Positions 40,065-49,782 of a DNA stretch of 64,000 nt are shown here, piece after piece. A program made the position numbers and the translations under genes. The number at the start of each line of letters is the position of its first letter. The first letter of the stretch is position 1. The DNA is taken from assembly GCF_023051105.1 (NCBI RefSeq), contig NZ_JALKIL010000019.1, forward strand, positions 21,613-85,612, read 5' to 3'. Source of the stretch: Anaerobiospirillum sp. NML120449 (lineage in GTDB: Bacteria; Pseudomonadota; Gammaproteobacteria; Enterobacterales; Succinivibrionaceae). The notes beneath the pieces were generated by a model. The model saw nothing but the letters and a program-made list of their open reading frames with translations, was not told where the DNA came from and made no database searches.

Positions 40065-43000
40065 TTAGAACATGGTGCTGTAGCTGCGCAGGAAGTGGAC
40101 AAATTCCAGTGTTGAGTAGCTCAGGAACTCATAGTGCTGGCTCTTTAACAAAATGAGGTCAAAGAGTATGGCAAAGAGAGTGAGCATCTGCAGTGCGTAG
40201 ACATATGGACGCTGGGCAGTACCCTGATTACGGGCAATGAAGTAGCCGAAGATCAGTCGCATGACTATGCTTACACCCAGAACGGACAGGCCCACAATAT
40301 AGTTGAGCAGGCCAAAGGCTGCCATCAGACTAAGCAGGATGACAAAGAGCAGACCACGGGTGGTCATGCGGCCCAGAGAGTCCATTGGATCCTGTGGGAA
40401 GTTCCAGGTAAGCGAAGTTGCGGTTGCTGCCGAAAGCATGGAGGCAATGGCAAAGGCTGCCGTAGCCTCAACAATACCGTCAGTAATGACAATAAGCGTA
40501 TTGGCAAGCCAGATAAATATCAGCATCGGAACCATTACTGAGGCCGATACTAGTATGGAGTCATGGCGTCTGCGCGTTATGTACGAGCAGATACGGTAAA
40601 TGCCCTTGTAAGCCGTAAGTCCGGTCAGCATCAGGTAGGCAAGATAGGATATCGAGCCCACATAGTTAAGATCTATGGTGGCATGCAGCACACTGCCTGA
40701 AAGACCTGCCAGCAGTCCTACAAAGAAGAACGGTACCGGCATGGAGCTTGGGTAGCATGGACCAAGACGCATGGCCAGCTGTGGAGCAGCCAGCGGCAGG
40801 GTAGTGTGAGTAAAGAATGAGGCAAAGAGCTGACGGATATACAGGAAAATCATCATGCCAAAGCCTACATTGTCTTTGATATTGGCGCGGGCAATCAGCG
40901 GCTCTTTTCTGTCGTCAGTTTTCTTGCGTGGCTCACCGTTCTTGTTGAGAGGTTCGATAACCTCACGGTTATCAGGCTTGCCGGCGGCCTCTTCTGCAAG
41001 ACGGTCCTCTTGAACGGCCAGCATCTGCTCTTCGTTTTCTGAAGCATCAGCAGCTACGCGACTGAGAGTGTCAGAGCCAAACTCGCCCTCGCTGCTCTTG
41101 CTGCCGGTATCTACAGCAGCACCGGACATGGCAGCAGCAGAGGCAAACTCTGAGGCAAATACGCTGCCCTCATCAGCCCCTGAGCTCTTGCCCTCGGAGC
41201 TGCTCTCACGGCCATCATCCTTGCCCTTGCCATCACCCTGAGCCAGGATGCGGGCACGTCTTATGACCTCGCTTTGAGGTGCAGCCATGGACTCACGGGC
41301 AGCTTCAGCCAGAGCCTGCTCATAGGCGGCATCCTCTTCAGGACTCATTGGAGTCTCCTCAAAAGGATCGTTATTGAGCTTCATTGGCGGCAGGGCACGA
41401 TTGCCCTGAATCTTGTTGCGGGTAGCCTCGATATTGGCCATAACGTCAGCATTGCTGCTCTTGACGCCAATGGCGTATACAGGGCGTTCAGCCATGAGCT
41501 CCTGCATTCTGCGGGTATTTTCCTTTGGACCTACATGATATACAGGGCCGTCAGCAGGCTCTTCCCAGGTGCCGTTACCGGCCTGAGCCTGGTTGAGCTC
41601 CACCTGCAGTAAAGGACCATCGCCCATACCGGCAGGTACCGGACCTGAGCGCTCTTCCTCAGCAGGCTTTTCATTCCATCGGGCAGAGCTGCCGGACATG
41701 TCAGGTGATGGCATGCCATCAGGCCCCATGTTCTGTCCTGAGACAGCAGGGCCATTTGACTCCATGGTACCGGCGCTGCCCACAGCTCCGGCGCTGCCCA
41801 CAGCTCCGGCGCTGCCCATGGCAGTTGCAGTGTCTGCAACGCCGCCAGGGACCATAGAGCCAGAGGCTCCAATGGCCTCACCTGCAGCATTATCAGGCAG
41901 CGGCATGCCGTCAGGACCGAAGTTCTGAGGTCGGGATGACCAGCTGTCCTCCTGCTCGTATCCCTGAGCAAAGTTGCCCTGGGACTGGGACTGCCATGCA
42001 TCATCTACCGGGTAGCCATTTTCATCAAAGTGCTGCACATGACCGTTGCGGGCAGCCTGCTCGCGCTCGTGCATGTCACCGCCGCGCAGGTCACTGCCTC
42101 GCATGGCGTCGCCGCGCAGCGAATCGCTGCGCTGACCGCGCTCGGCACTGTTCTGAGCCTTTTCACGGGCCAGACGGCTGGCGTATGTGCCCACATAAAC
42201 CTGCTCTTCTTCCTGATCACGGGCCTGTGGCTGTGGCTCTGGTTCCTGAGCATAGCGTGGCTGGCGGCCTACCACATAGTGAGGGCCGTCATCCTCTGGC
42301 CTCTGGCGGTCAACAGGTCGGGCCTGCACCTCGCCCTGGTCATATTCTGACCAGTTGTAGTAATCGTTGCGGCTGTTGTCCTGAGGCGCATAGTTTTCCT
42401 GGTTTTGCTGCCAGGAGCCGGAATTGCGGCGCTGAGGAACAGTGTCATAAAGTGGATCGTAATACTCGCCTGGCGCTGACTGAGGCTGCTCAGATGCATA
42501 GTAGCGCTGATCAGGCCACTGAGGCTGACCATCGGCGCCATTGCTGCCCTCGTAGTCCTGCCATTGCTGCTCACCACCAGAGACTGAATCAGTCTGGGTA
42601 ATACCGGCCAGCATCTGGCTGTCCAGATCGGACTGGGAGGCTGCCATGCCAGCAGCTGCGCCACCGGCTGAGCCGCCTGCGCCACTGTTATCCACAGCGG
42701 CACTGCCAGCACCGCCCTTGGCGGCATTCAGGCCGCGCTCGGCCATATTGCGCTCAGCGTCCATTTCGGCACGGAAGCGGGCATTGGCCTCAAAGTGAGC
42801 CTGCTTGCTGCGGGCATATTCTTCATTAAATGCGTGGAGGCTTTCCAGATTGTCAGCCTGCATGCCGGTGATCAGGGTTGAGCTTTCATCGCGCTCCGGA
42901 GCTGCGGCGCGGTTCTCAAGACCCATAATGGCGGTATGGCCTTCGTCCATTACCATGCCATTTTCAAAAATGGTGGTTACAGGTGCATTGTTCTGAGCAT

Positions 43001-45326
43001 GCTTGCGGTCAACAATGATATTGCTTGAGCCGGTTTCATGCAGGGACTCATGGTCGCGGGCCTGCATGCGGTAAGGACTGCGCATTTCGCTGTCCACATC
43101 CTCAAGCACAGGGACACCGGCACGGTTAAGCTCAGGATTGACCTGCTGAACCGGGGTAACATGGCTCTCACCAAGACCGACAATGGCTGTGGAGCCGGTA
43201 TCGCTCATGGTGGACTCATTCATAATCAGGGCGCCGCTGTCAGCACCGTTGTCAGCATTTCTGTCCTTGCGGGAACGACGATCTGATTTGGTATTAAAGC
43301 GGGCCAGAATAGCCAGATCCTCTGCACTCATCTGACGGGCTGAGGCAGTAGACGGTTCACGTACCGGAGTAACATGACGTTCACCAAGGCCAATAATGGC
43401 AGCAGCGCCGTCAGAGGTAATCTGGGCATTGCTCATGACCTTGGCGCCATCAGGCACGGTACCGCCTGTTCTGATGCCGCTGAGAGCAGCGGCACTGGCT
43501 GCAGCTGCCCCACCGGCGCCGCCTGCGGCACTGGCATTACCAGCGGCGGCACCGCCTGACAGTGCGGCAGCAGCCTCATCCACGGCACGTGCAGCGGCGC
43601 TGATGACATCATCATCAGAGTTTATGCTGGCAGGGGCGCTGTTCTGTCTGGTCTCAAGACCAATAATGGCTGAAGTGCCACCTGCAGTAATCTGGGAGTT
43701 CTTCATGACCAGGGCGCCATCAGGTACAGTGCCGCCAGTCTGGATGCCATTAGCGCCAAACAGTGCAGCAGCTTCATCGGCAACCTCGGCTGCAGCGCTG
43801 CTCATATCATATGCAGCCTGCTGTGCAGAGGCGCCCTGAGTGGCAGAGGCATCATTCTGCGCAAAGGCCTGAGCATGGTCATCATGGGATGGTCGGGATG
43901 AGCGGGTATTGAAGCGGGCCAGAATGGCAAGGTCGTCAGCACTCATATTGCGGGCTACAGCTACTGATGGCTCGCGTACCGGAGTTACATGACGCTCATT
44001 AAGACCGATAATGGCCGAAGTGCCCTCAGAGGTGATCTGGGCATTGCTCATGACACGGGCGCCATCAGGGGCGGTACCACCGGTTCTGATACCGGTGTTG
44101 ACATAGGCAGCAAGGTCAGAGCCTGACAGGGCGCCGCCTGCAGCACCGGCAGAGCCTCCTGCAGCGCCACCAGCTCCCACTGAGCTGTCGACAGCGCCAG
44201 CAGCTCCCACTGAGCTGTCGACTGCGCCAGCGTCTGCGCCGACGGCCTGGGCTGATGCCTCAGTGGAAAAACCGGATTGAGCTGTGACCGGCTCTTCGTG
44301 ACCGGCGGCACTTGCAACCATGGCGGCGGTCTGAGCTGTCAGTCCGTCCTTGCCGTCAGAGCCGGCAGTGACAGGATCTGGCTCGTAGATAGACATGCTC
44401 TGAGCTGCGTTCTGGATATCAAGCTCAAAGCTGTTGTCATCATCGGTAGCAGCTGAGTCAACCAGCATCGAGGATGATGAGGTGTTATCGTCCTGGCTGC
44501 TCTGGGAAAGAATAATGGCTGCCCCCTCAGGTGATGAGCTGATGCCCTGCGCGCCGGCAAAGCTTGCAGGTGACAGTTCGTTGTGGGCAAAGGTATCTGA
44601 ACTGCTCTGTGCAACACTGCTCTGTGAGGTGCTGTCACTGACGGAGCTTTGAGCATCACTGTCAGAGGCCGGAGCAGGGGCAGCGCTGGCGGCACCGTCT
44701 ATCTGGCCCGGGCTCAGTTCGTTGCCCTCGTCATCATAGACACGCAGGCGTGGGGACTCATTGTCATTGATAGTGGCATCAACAGCAGCACCGGCTGGGG
44801 ATACGGCACCGGAGCCTGCGTGAGCTGCTGTGGACATCTCATCTGCAGCTGAGCTCTGTGAAAGGTCAGAACTGCTGGAGCTGTCCATATTGTCTGAACT
44901 GTCAGAGCTGTCATCACCCATAGACAGATTGCTGCCGGCAAAGGTTGATGGATCGAGCTCCATATCGTCTGATGCCTGGGATGACAGGGAGGCTGATGAA
45001 GAGGAGTCAGCTGAGGCAGAAGCAGCTGATGGGGAGTCGGCACTGCCTGAGGCCATCTGGTCGACGGCATAGGCAATATCATCGGCAGAAGGATCTGCTG
45101 ATGATGGAGCTGAATGGGCAGATGAGCTCTGAGATTCAGGCTCAGAGTCTGAGCTGGCAGCTGAGGCGGACAGGGCGCTGATTATTGAGGCGGGATCCTG
45201 ATCGTTGTCAGGGCTGGTCAGACGCTCCAGGGTTTCCATATCGAGATCATCGATATTGATTTCCTGTTGAGCCTTGATGTCAGCAGAGTCCTGGTTTGGG
45301 GTCTTCCCCTCGTTAGAGTAAGTCAT
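40065..45326 (-). CDS. Giant Ser/Ala-rich protein with C-terminal multi-pass membrane domain
   Basis: Protein of 1753 residues from ATG 45326. Residues 1 to about 1480 are predicted cytoplasmic and low in complexity: an acidic Ser/Ala/Asp part, then four to five degenerate repeats around VMSNAQITSEGTSAIIGL + HVTPVREPS and DLAILARFNT (about 43260-44110), then a Gln/Arg/Gly-rich part. The last 270 residues carry six or seven hydrophobic segments. Their start (FFFVGLLAGLSGSVL, then YLMLTGLTAYKGIYRICSYI with RRRHDSI) resembles the CobS cobalamin-synthase fold (FPLIGLLLGAISGLV, then LMTGGFHLDGLADTCDG with RSRDRML), but the Asp-rich active-site motif is lost. That link is weak and made by eye. No cobalamin gene is near. 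Function unknown. Confidence 0.7.
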   Translation of the reverse strand: MTYSNEGKTPNQDSADIKAQQEINIDDLDMETLERLTSPDNDQDPASIISALSASAASSDSEPESQSSSAHSAPSSADPSADDIAYAVDQMASGSADSPSAASASADSSSSASLSSQASDDMELDPSTFAGSNLSMGDDSSDSSDNMDSSSSSDLSQSSAADEMSTAAHAGSGAVSPAGAAVDATINDNESPRLRVYDDEGNELSPGQIDGAASAAPAPASDSDAQSSVSDSTSQSSVAQSSSDTFAHNELSPASFAGAQGISSSPEGAAIILSQSSQDDNTSSSSMLVDSAATDDDNSFELDIQNAAQSMSIYEPDPVTAGSDGKDGLTAQTAAMVASAAGHEEPVTAQSGFSTEASAQAVGADAGAVDSSVGAAGAVDSSVGAGGAAGGSAGAAGGALSGSDLAAYVNTGIRTGGTAPDGARVMSNAQITSEGTSAIIGLNERHVTPVREPSVAVARNMSADDLAILARFNTRSSRPSHDDHAQAFAQNDASATQGASAQQAAYDMSSAAAEVADEAAALFGANGIQTGGTVPDGALVMKNSQITAGGTSAIIGLETRQNSAPASINSDDDVISAAARAVDEAAAALSGGAAAGNASAAGGAGGAAAASAAALSGIRTGGTVPDGAKVMSNAQITSDGAAAIIGLGERHVTPVREPSTASARQMSAEDLAILARFNTKSDRRSRKDRNADNGADSGALIMNESTMSDTGSTAIVGLGESHVTPVQQVNPELNRAGVPVLEDVDSEMRSPYRMQARDHESLHETGSSNIIVDRKHAQNNAPVTTIFENGMVMDEGHTAIMGLENRAAAPERDESSTLITGMQADNLESLHAFNEEYARSKQAHFEANARFRAEMDAERNMAERGLNAAKGGAGSAAVDNSGAGGSAGGAAAGMAASQSDLDSQMLAGITQTDSVSGGEQQWQDYEGSNGADGQPQWPDQRYYASEQPQSAPGEYYDPLYDTVPQRRNSGSWQQNQENYAPQDNSRNDYYNWSEYDQGEVQARPVDRQRPEDDGPHYVVGRQPRYAQEPEPQPQARDQEEEQVYVGTYASRLAREKAQNSAERGQRSDSLRGDAMRGSDLRGGDMHEREQAARNGHVQHFDENGYPVDDAWQSQSQGNFAQGYEQEDSWSSRPQNFGPDGMPLPDNAAGEAIGASGSMVPGGVADTATAMGSAGAVGSAGAVGSAGTMESNGPAVSGQNMGPDGMPSPDMSGSSARWNEKPAEEERSGPVPAGMGDGPLLQVELNQAQAGNGTWEEPADGPVYHVGPKENTRRMQELMAERPVYAIGVKSSNADVMANIEATRNKIQGNRALPPMKLNNDPFEETPMSPEEDAAYEQALAEAARESMAAPQSEVIRRARILAQGDGKGKDDGRESSSEGKSSGADEGSVFASEFASAAAMSGAAVDTGSKSSEGEFGSDTLSRVAADASENEEQMLAVQEDRLAEEAAGKPDNREVIEPLNKNGEPRKKTDDRKEPLIARANIKDNVGFGMMIFLYIRQLFASFFTHTTLPLAAPQLAMRLGPCYPSSMPVPFFFVGLLAGLSGSVLHATIDLNYVGSISYLAYLMLTGLTAYKGIYRICSYITRRRHDSILVSASVMVPMLIFIWLANTLIVITDGIVEATAAFAIASMLSAATATSLTWNFPQDPMDSLGRMTTRGLLFVILLSLMAAFGLLNYIVGLSVLGVSIVMRLIFGYFIARNQGTAQRPYVYALQMLTLFAILFDLILLKSQHYEFLSYSTLEFVHFLRSYSTMF

Positions 45327-46374
45327 CAGCAAAATCCAGAAAAAAACCTAAGCTAAAAGCCAGAGCCGGCGCTGTTTCCGGCACAAAAGCATAATGTGAT
45401 GAGACAGCTGCACAGGCAGCAAAGTTCCCGTTATGCAAGGGTCAGATACTACAGAGCAAAGTATATGAGTTTGCATTAGAGCCTGAGAGATGCAGGCATG
45501 CTCCCGTTCCTGATGAATAACGCTTTTATACTGGCATTATCAGGCGTCATGTCCTTAAAGACGGCAGTGCCTGTTACATGCCTGGGTCCCACACATTAAG
45601 AGCTTCAGCACACCGTTGTCAGACGCACCACGGGCACTGAAATGATCAGGATATTCTAGCATTTATTTTATGGCTTGTAAGGCGCTGCCACCGCGCCGGG
45701 CACCCCCGCAGGGCGCGTGGACAGGACGCTGCCACACAATCTGCCTGGCAGGTGCGCAATTTAGTCACACCATCTCCAGGGTCCCATCTCACCTACTTGC
45801 CCGGCTATCATCATCCAGACAGTCTATCTCTGTCAAAAACAGCGCAGCTGCCAGAAAAACACATGCAGCCGCCACCACCTCACCTAGGGCAGGCTCAAAC
45901 ATGCAGTCCCCCATAAATAAAATACCGCAGTCAGTACCTGAGTCTGCATCCCGGAAAAACCGGTAGTAAGCCATTGCAGCCCGCCTGCAGGCCGGCATGC
46001 TGCAGGCCGGGAATCACCTCTGCAGAGCACTTGCAGTCGGCTATGGCGCCGCGCTATTGCTTGTAGCGCAGCAAGGTGCTCATTGAGCGCTGTTACGGGC
46101 TCCGCTCAACTCAGTTGCGGACGGCTGCGTGCAGTGTGATCCCGGCTGTTCTGGCAGCGGTCAGCTGTGGACGGCTGCGGGCATTGTGCTCCTGGCAGTC
46201 CAGGCAGCAGGCGGGATGCAGATAACTTATTGCGGGCTGGGGCGCGTAACTGTTGTTTGTCATGCTTATTTGTTAGCATGAGTTTCCCTGCAATGGCGAC
46301 TGTGCCTGCAGGGCAGAGGCCGGTAAGGAGCTGAGGCTGTTGACCGGGCGGTTTTGACAGATATGGGAGCAGCT
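45327..46374. other. Divergent intergenic region
   Basis: Promoter space between the divergent giant gene and the DjlA-like gene. It holds GGCTGCG-type words (46100-46200) and one weak small ORF at 45789. Confidence 0.45.
45789..45974 (-). CDS. Possible small membrane protein
   Basis: Frame of 61 codons starting MAYYRFFRDADSG with a hydrophobic segment (GEVVAAACVFLAAALFL). The ribosome site (GGCGGG) is weak and no family is recognised. It may be chance. Confidence 0.22.
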   Translation of the reverse strand: MAYYRFFRDADSGTDCGILFMGDCMFEPALGEVVAAACVFLAAALFLTEIDCLDDDSRASR

Positions 46375-48186
46375 ATGATCAGGGTATTTCTGGTGCATCT
46401 GGGGCGCTTTTTTCGCATGCTCCTGGTAGCTACCTTCGTCAGTGTGCTGGCTGTGCCGCTGATCTTCGGTGCTCTTGAGATTATCTTTGGCCGCTTTGCC
46501 CGTCAGGATGTGATGTACCTGGTATGTGCCGGGGGTGCTGTGGGGGCAAGTTTTATCTACACCTGGTACAGCCGCAACCGTGTCAATTCAGATGAAGTTC
46601 TGTTTTTTGTGCGCAACCGTATGGTGGCAAGCCGCCGCATGTTCTATCACCTGCTGACCATTCAGGCCATGGCGGTTTACCGTGTGGGGGGAGTGGACCT
46701 GCAGGAGCGCATTGATGAGCTTTTCACTCAGCTCAAAGACTCATCACCTGAGCGCGATACAGAGCACCATGAGCAGCCTGGCCCTGAAAGCTCCAGCACA
46801 ACAGGCGGTACATCAGATGGCACAACAGACAACAGCTCAGCCTCCAGAAAGGATGACAGAACTCATCAGGAGAAGAGCTCATCCAAGGCACGTGCTGATG
46901 ACGAAAGTGAGGCAGCAGCCGCAGCTGATGCTGCAGCTGCAGCTGGCGCCGGTGCGGCTGGCGCAGCGGCTGGCGAATCTGCCAGCGCTGACGATGCGTC
47001 ATCGGCCCATGAAGCCTATGGGCAGGCAGGTGGGACCTCTGCAGGGGCGGGAGATGCTGACAGCAGGTGCGCTGTCTCATGGGCAGTGATTATCAAATGG
47101 CCAGATGGAGCTTATTCCAGGGGGCGCAGCAGCTGTGAGCTGCTGATGCAGGCACGTGAGCAGGCCTGTGAGGAGGCGCTGGCTCATATAGCATCCTTCA
47201 TGGCCTCGACCGGGGCGCAGGGACGCCGCCTGGAGCGCGGCAGCCGTGTATATTTGAGTGCCCTGCTCGACCGTCCTGATCCGGCACGTGAGGACAGTTT
47301 TTTAAAAGCCATGAACCGTCAGTGCGGTCCTTATCTGTGCGAGCTTACCTTTGTACTCATCATTAGAACACTGATGAGTGTGGAGCCTTTTAAGAAAGGC
47401 TTTATTGACTACCGTCTGATTCTTGAACAGCCCCTGGTAAAGCACTGGGGATCGCTGTTGCTGGGCGTGCCTGAAGACAGCATTAACGCCGATTATTACA
47501 ACCGCTACTTCTTTCTGCTCAACCAGGAGCAGGCCCGCATCAGGGAAAGCTGGATTATCCAGCAGATGCAGGCAGCCGCCGCAGCTCAGGCAGCGGCTGC
47601 ACCCTCTGCGTCATCTGCCTCGGGCAACGCCCAGGGCGGCAGCCACTCCTCTGAGCGTACGGACAGCGATGACACCTTCAATGGCAGCTCGGGCCATTAC
47701 AGCTACTCCTACACCTACAGCAATGGTCAATGGTATTACCAGGGCAGCACTGATTACTCAGACAATGGCAGCACTGCCGGTGCAGGCAGCAGATCTGGCA
47801 GCTCAGGCAACTCATCGGACAGAGCTCGCGCTCAGGGCGCCAGCGCCAGCAGTGGTGCTGACAGCACTGCAGGGGACAATGGTGCGGCAGGAGCTGGCAG
47901 GCAGTGGCGTGAGCGAACTGGCAGTACTGCTGGCGCATCAGGGGGCGGGCGCTTCCTGTCCAGGCTGGAAAAGGCCTACATTACCCTGGGTCTTGAGTTT
48001 AACAGTCCGCTTGATAAGGTTAAGCGCCAGTACCGCCGCCTTGCGTTCAAATATCATCCTGACCACATAGCCGATTACGACAGCTTCTCCCAGAGTCAGA
48101 AAGAGGAGCTCAATGCCCAGTTCCTGGCCATTGTGGCAGCTTACGAAATCATTATGAAAGACCAGGCCTCCCGCATACAGCAATAG
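46375..48186 (+). CDS. DjlA-like membrane J-domain co-chaperone with low-complexity inserts
   Basis: Protein of 603 residues. Two membrane segments (about 8-38 and 45-63), a first TerB-like piece (RRMFYHLLTIQAMAVYRVGGV), a Ser/Ala/Glu-rich insert (about 125-230), a second TerB-like piece (about 300-385, FLKAMNRQCGPYLCELTFVL), a Ser/Gly/Tyr insert (about 395-520) and a C-terminal J domain (about 526-600) with HPD at 561 (FKYHPDH). TM, TerB and J order is that of DjlA (271 residues), a DnaK co-chaperone of the inner membrane; here the protein is more than doubled in length by inserts. I choose ATG 46375 because GGGAGC lies 5 nt before it; ATG 46363 is possible. Confidence 0.8.
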   Translation: MIRVFLVHLGRFFRMLLVATFVSVLAVPLIFGALEIIFGRFARQDVMYLVCAGGAVGASFIYTWYSRNRVNSDEVLFFVRNRMVASRRMFYHLLTIQAMAVYRVGGVDLQERIDELFTQLKDSSPERDTEHHEQPGPESSSTTGGTSDGTTDNSSASRKDDRTHQEKSSSKARADDESEAAAAADAAAAAGAGAAGAAAGESASADDASSAHEAYGQAGGTSAGAGDADSRCAVSWAVIIKWPDGAYSRGRSSCELLMQAREQACEEALAHIASFMASTGAQGRRLERGSRVYLSALLDRPDPAREDSFLKAMNRQCGPYLCELTFVLIIRTLMSVEPFKKGFIDYRLILEQPLVKHWGSLLLGVPEDSINADYYNRYFFLLNQEQARIRESWIIQQMQAAAAAQAAAAPSASSASGNAQGGSHSSERTDSDDTFNGSSGHYSYSYTYSNGQWYYQGSTDYSDNGSTAGAGSRSGSSGNSSDRARAQGASASSGADSTAGDNGAAGAGRQWRERTGSTAGASGGGRFLSRLEKAYITLGLEFNSPLDKVKRQYRRLAFKYHPDHIADYDSFSQSQKEELNAQFLAIVAAYEIIMKDQASRIQQ

Positions 48187-49782
48187 CAGGGATAAAAGCT
48201 GAGCAGCGACTGAGTATCATAGCGGCTGAGACTCGGAGCAACTTAGTCCAGGAGTGACTGAGTATCGAAGCGACTGAGTCTCGGACTGCCTCTGCCTCAC
48301 GAGCGGTCCATGGCCTGTCCTGAATCACTCTTCCTTACCTTTGTTCATGGTAATGCGGCATAAATGCAACAGGAAGAGAGAAAGACGGTCAATGGCTGGG
48401 AATCTGCTGCTGAGGCCTGTGGCATGAGGCCTGCGGCTGGATGCCTTTGCTTCACAGGTAATGTACCTCGTTATGACCTTTAGACAGCGCCTGGTCCTCC
48501 GTACCGGGTTGAGTCGTGGAGCTAAGAGTGAGTGCAGCCGCGAAGGAACACTATGCCTGACAGTCAGATGTGCAGAATGGAGCGGTTAGGCAGTGGCAGC
48601 CACGGTGGCGGCAGCAGCATTCACTGTATCAGTTAAGGTCTCCATGCTTGAGCGTTTAGAGTCGAAATGGAGTAGAGCGGCATGAATGAGCAGGAACAGG
48701 GCAGGGGCTGTGCAGTAGGAGGGCGGATACGGGATATGTGCCATAAAGTGGCACATTTCTGTTATGCAGCTCACAAAATATGATAAAATGACCATCCCCT
48801 CAAAAACAGATTTTCCGCAGTTTAACCAGCTGTAATGCAACCGGGGACGCATTGTGTGCGCTTCCGGGAGAGTTGACTGCGCAAAAAAAATCCCGTCTTT
48901 TTGACGCTGCCCGGCATTGATGGCCTCTACGCTGCCTGAAATGCAAAAGGAGCATCGTCTATCCTCAGCTCTGACCTGAGTCATCAGAATATTAACAGCT
49001 GCCGGGCAAATGACAGCATAGAGGTGCTCTCTTAAGTCTGCCTGAATTATTATTTGTCTTCAGTCTCACTTACATGCCTGTTGTTTGCAGCATGCTGGAT
49101 ATCAGCGGTCGGTGCCATCCAAGTTTTACTGTGATTTTTGACAGCTGCTGTGCTGAGCACTGCCTTTGCTGGCCTGCCGGTGCACTGCAGTGCAGTACGC
49201 CTGAGCTCAAACTGGCTGCCGCCACAAAGAGCATTATTGCTCATGCAGTGGATGCAGTGCCAGGTCATGCTCTAAGCCATTAGCCCAGGTACCATGCTTT
49301 GGGCCGACGCTTATCAGCTTAGCTCAACATGCCAGTCAGTGCATGGAGTTTTTACCTCCTCAGGTCCTGTGTGTCAGGACTGGCTGCAGGTCGCTGTACA
49401 TGGCTGTGAACTTGCGCAGGCTCCGGGGACAGCCGGAAAGTGCGGGTTGCGAAGGCAACAGATTAGTACTGAATGATTCGTATGCAGGATGCTTGATGTT
49501 CAGTCATCTGCCCTTTGCAGGTACATCTGCATAATGCAGAGTTAATCAGCCTGCTGCAGGTACATCTGCATTATGCAGAGACAATCTGCCTGCTGCAGGT
49601 ACATGAGCATAAGACAAAGTCAGGCTGTTTCAGGTTATGTAAAGCCTGGCAGCTGTTGTGATGGCCCTGGCCTGTGAGCGCCAGGCTGTTATAAGACGGG
49701 AATACCCCAAGGTTGGACCAGGTGGAGGATGGGAGCGCTATCTGGTCTTAAACAAAGATTTTGCACAGGAAGTGTTCTTCAA
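48187..49782. other. Intergenic region without a credible gene
   Basis: About 1.6 kb. Holds degenerate GACTGAGTATCGAAGCG/GACTGAGTCTCGG words (48205-48290) and the 39-bp repeat at 49517. A 132-codon minus-strand frame (48586-48984) lacks a ribosome site and has unlikely composition. A frame open from 49729 into metN starts too close to its GGTGGAGG. Confidence 0.5.
49517..49622. repeat. 39-bp tandem repeat, about 2.7 copies
   Basis: Units starting GCAGGTACATCTGCATAATG at 49517, 49556 and 49595. Each holds CTGCAT-ATGCAG, a small inverted repeat. Confidence 0.8.

Noticed and set aside
48586..48984. 132-codon minus-strand frame
   Set aside because: No ribosome site and no coherent domain; composition unlike neighbouring genes.
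49623..49782. S-box riboswitch or MetJ sites before metN
   Set aside because: No SAM-I core and no tandem AGACGTCT-like boxes could be seen.
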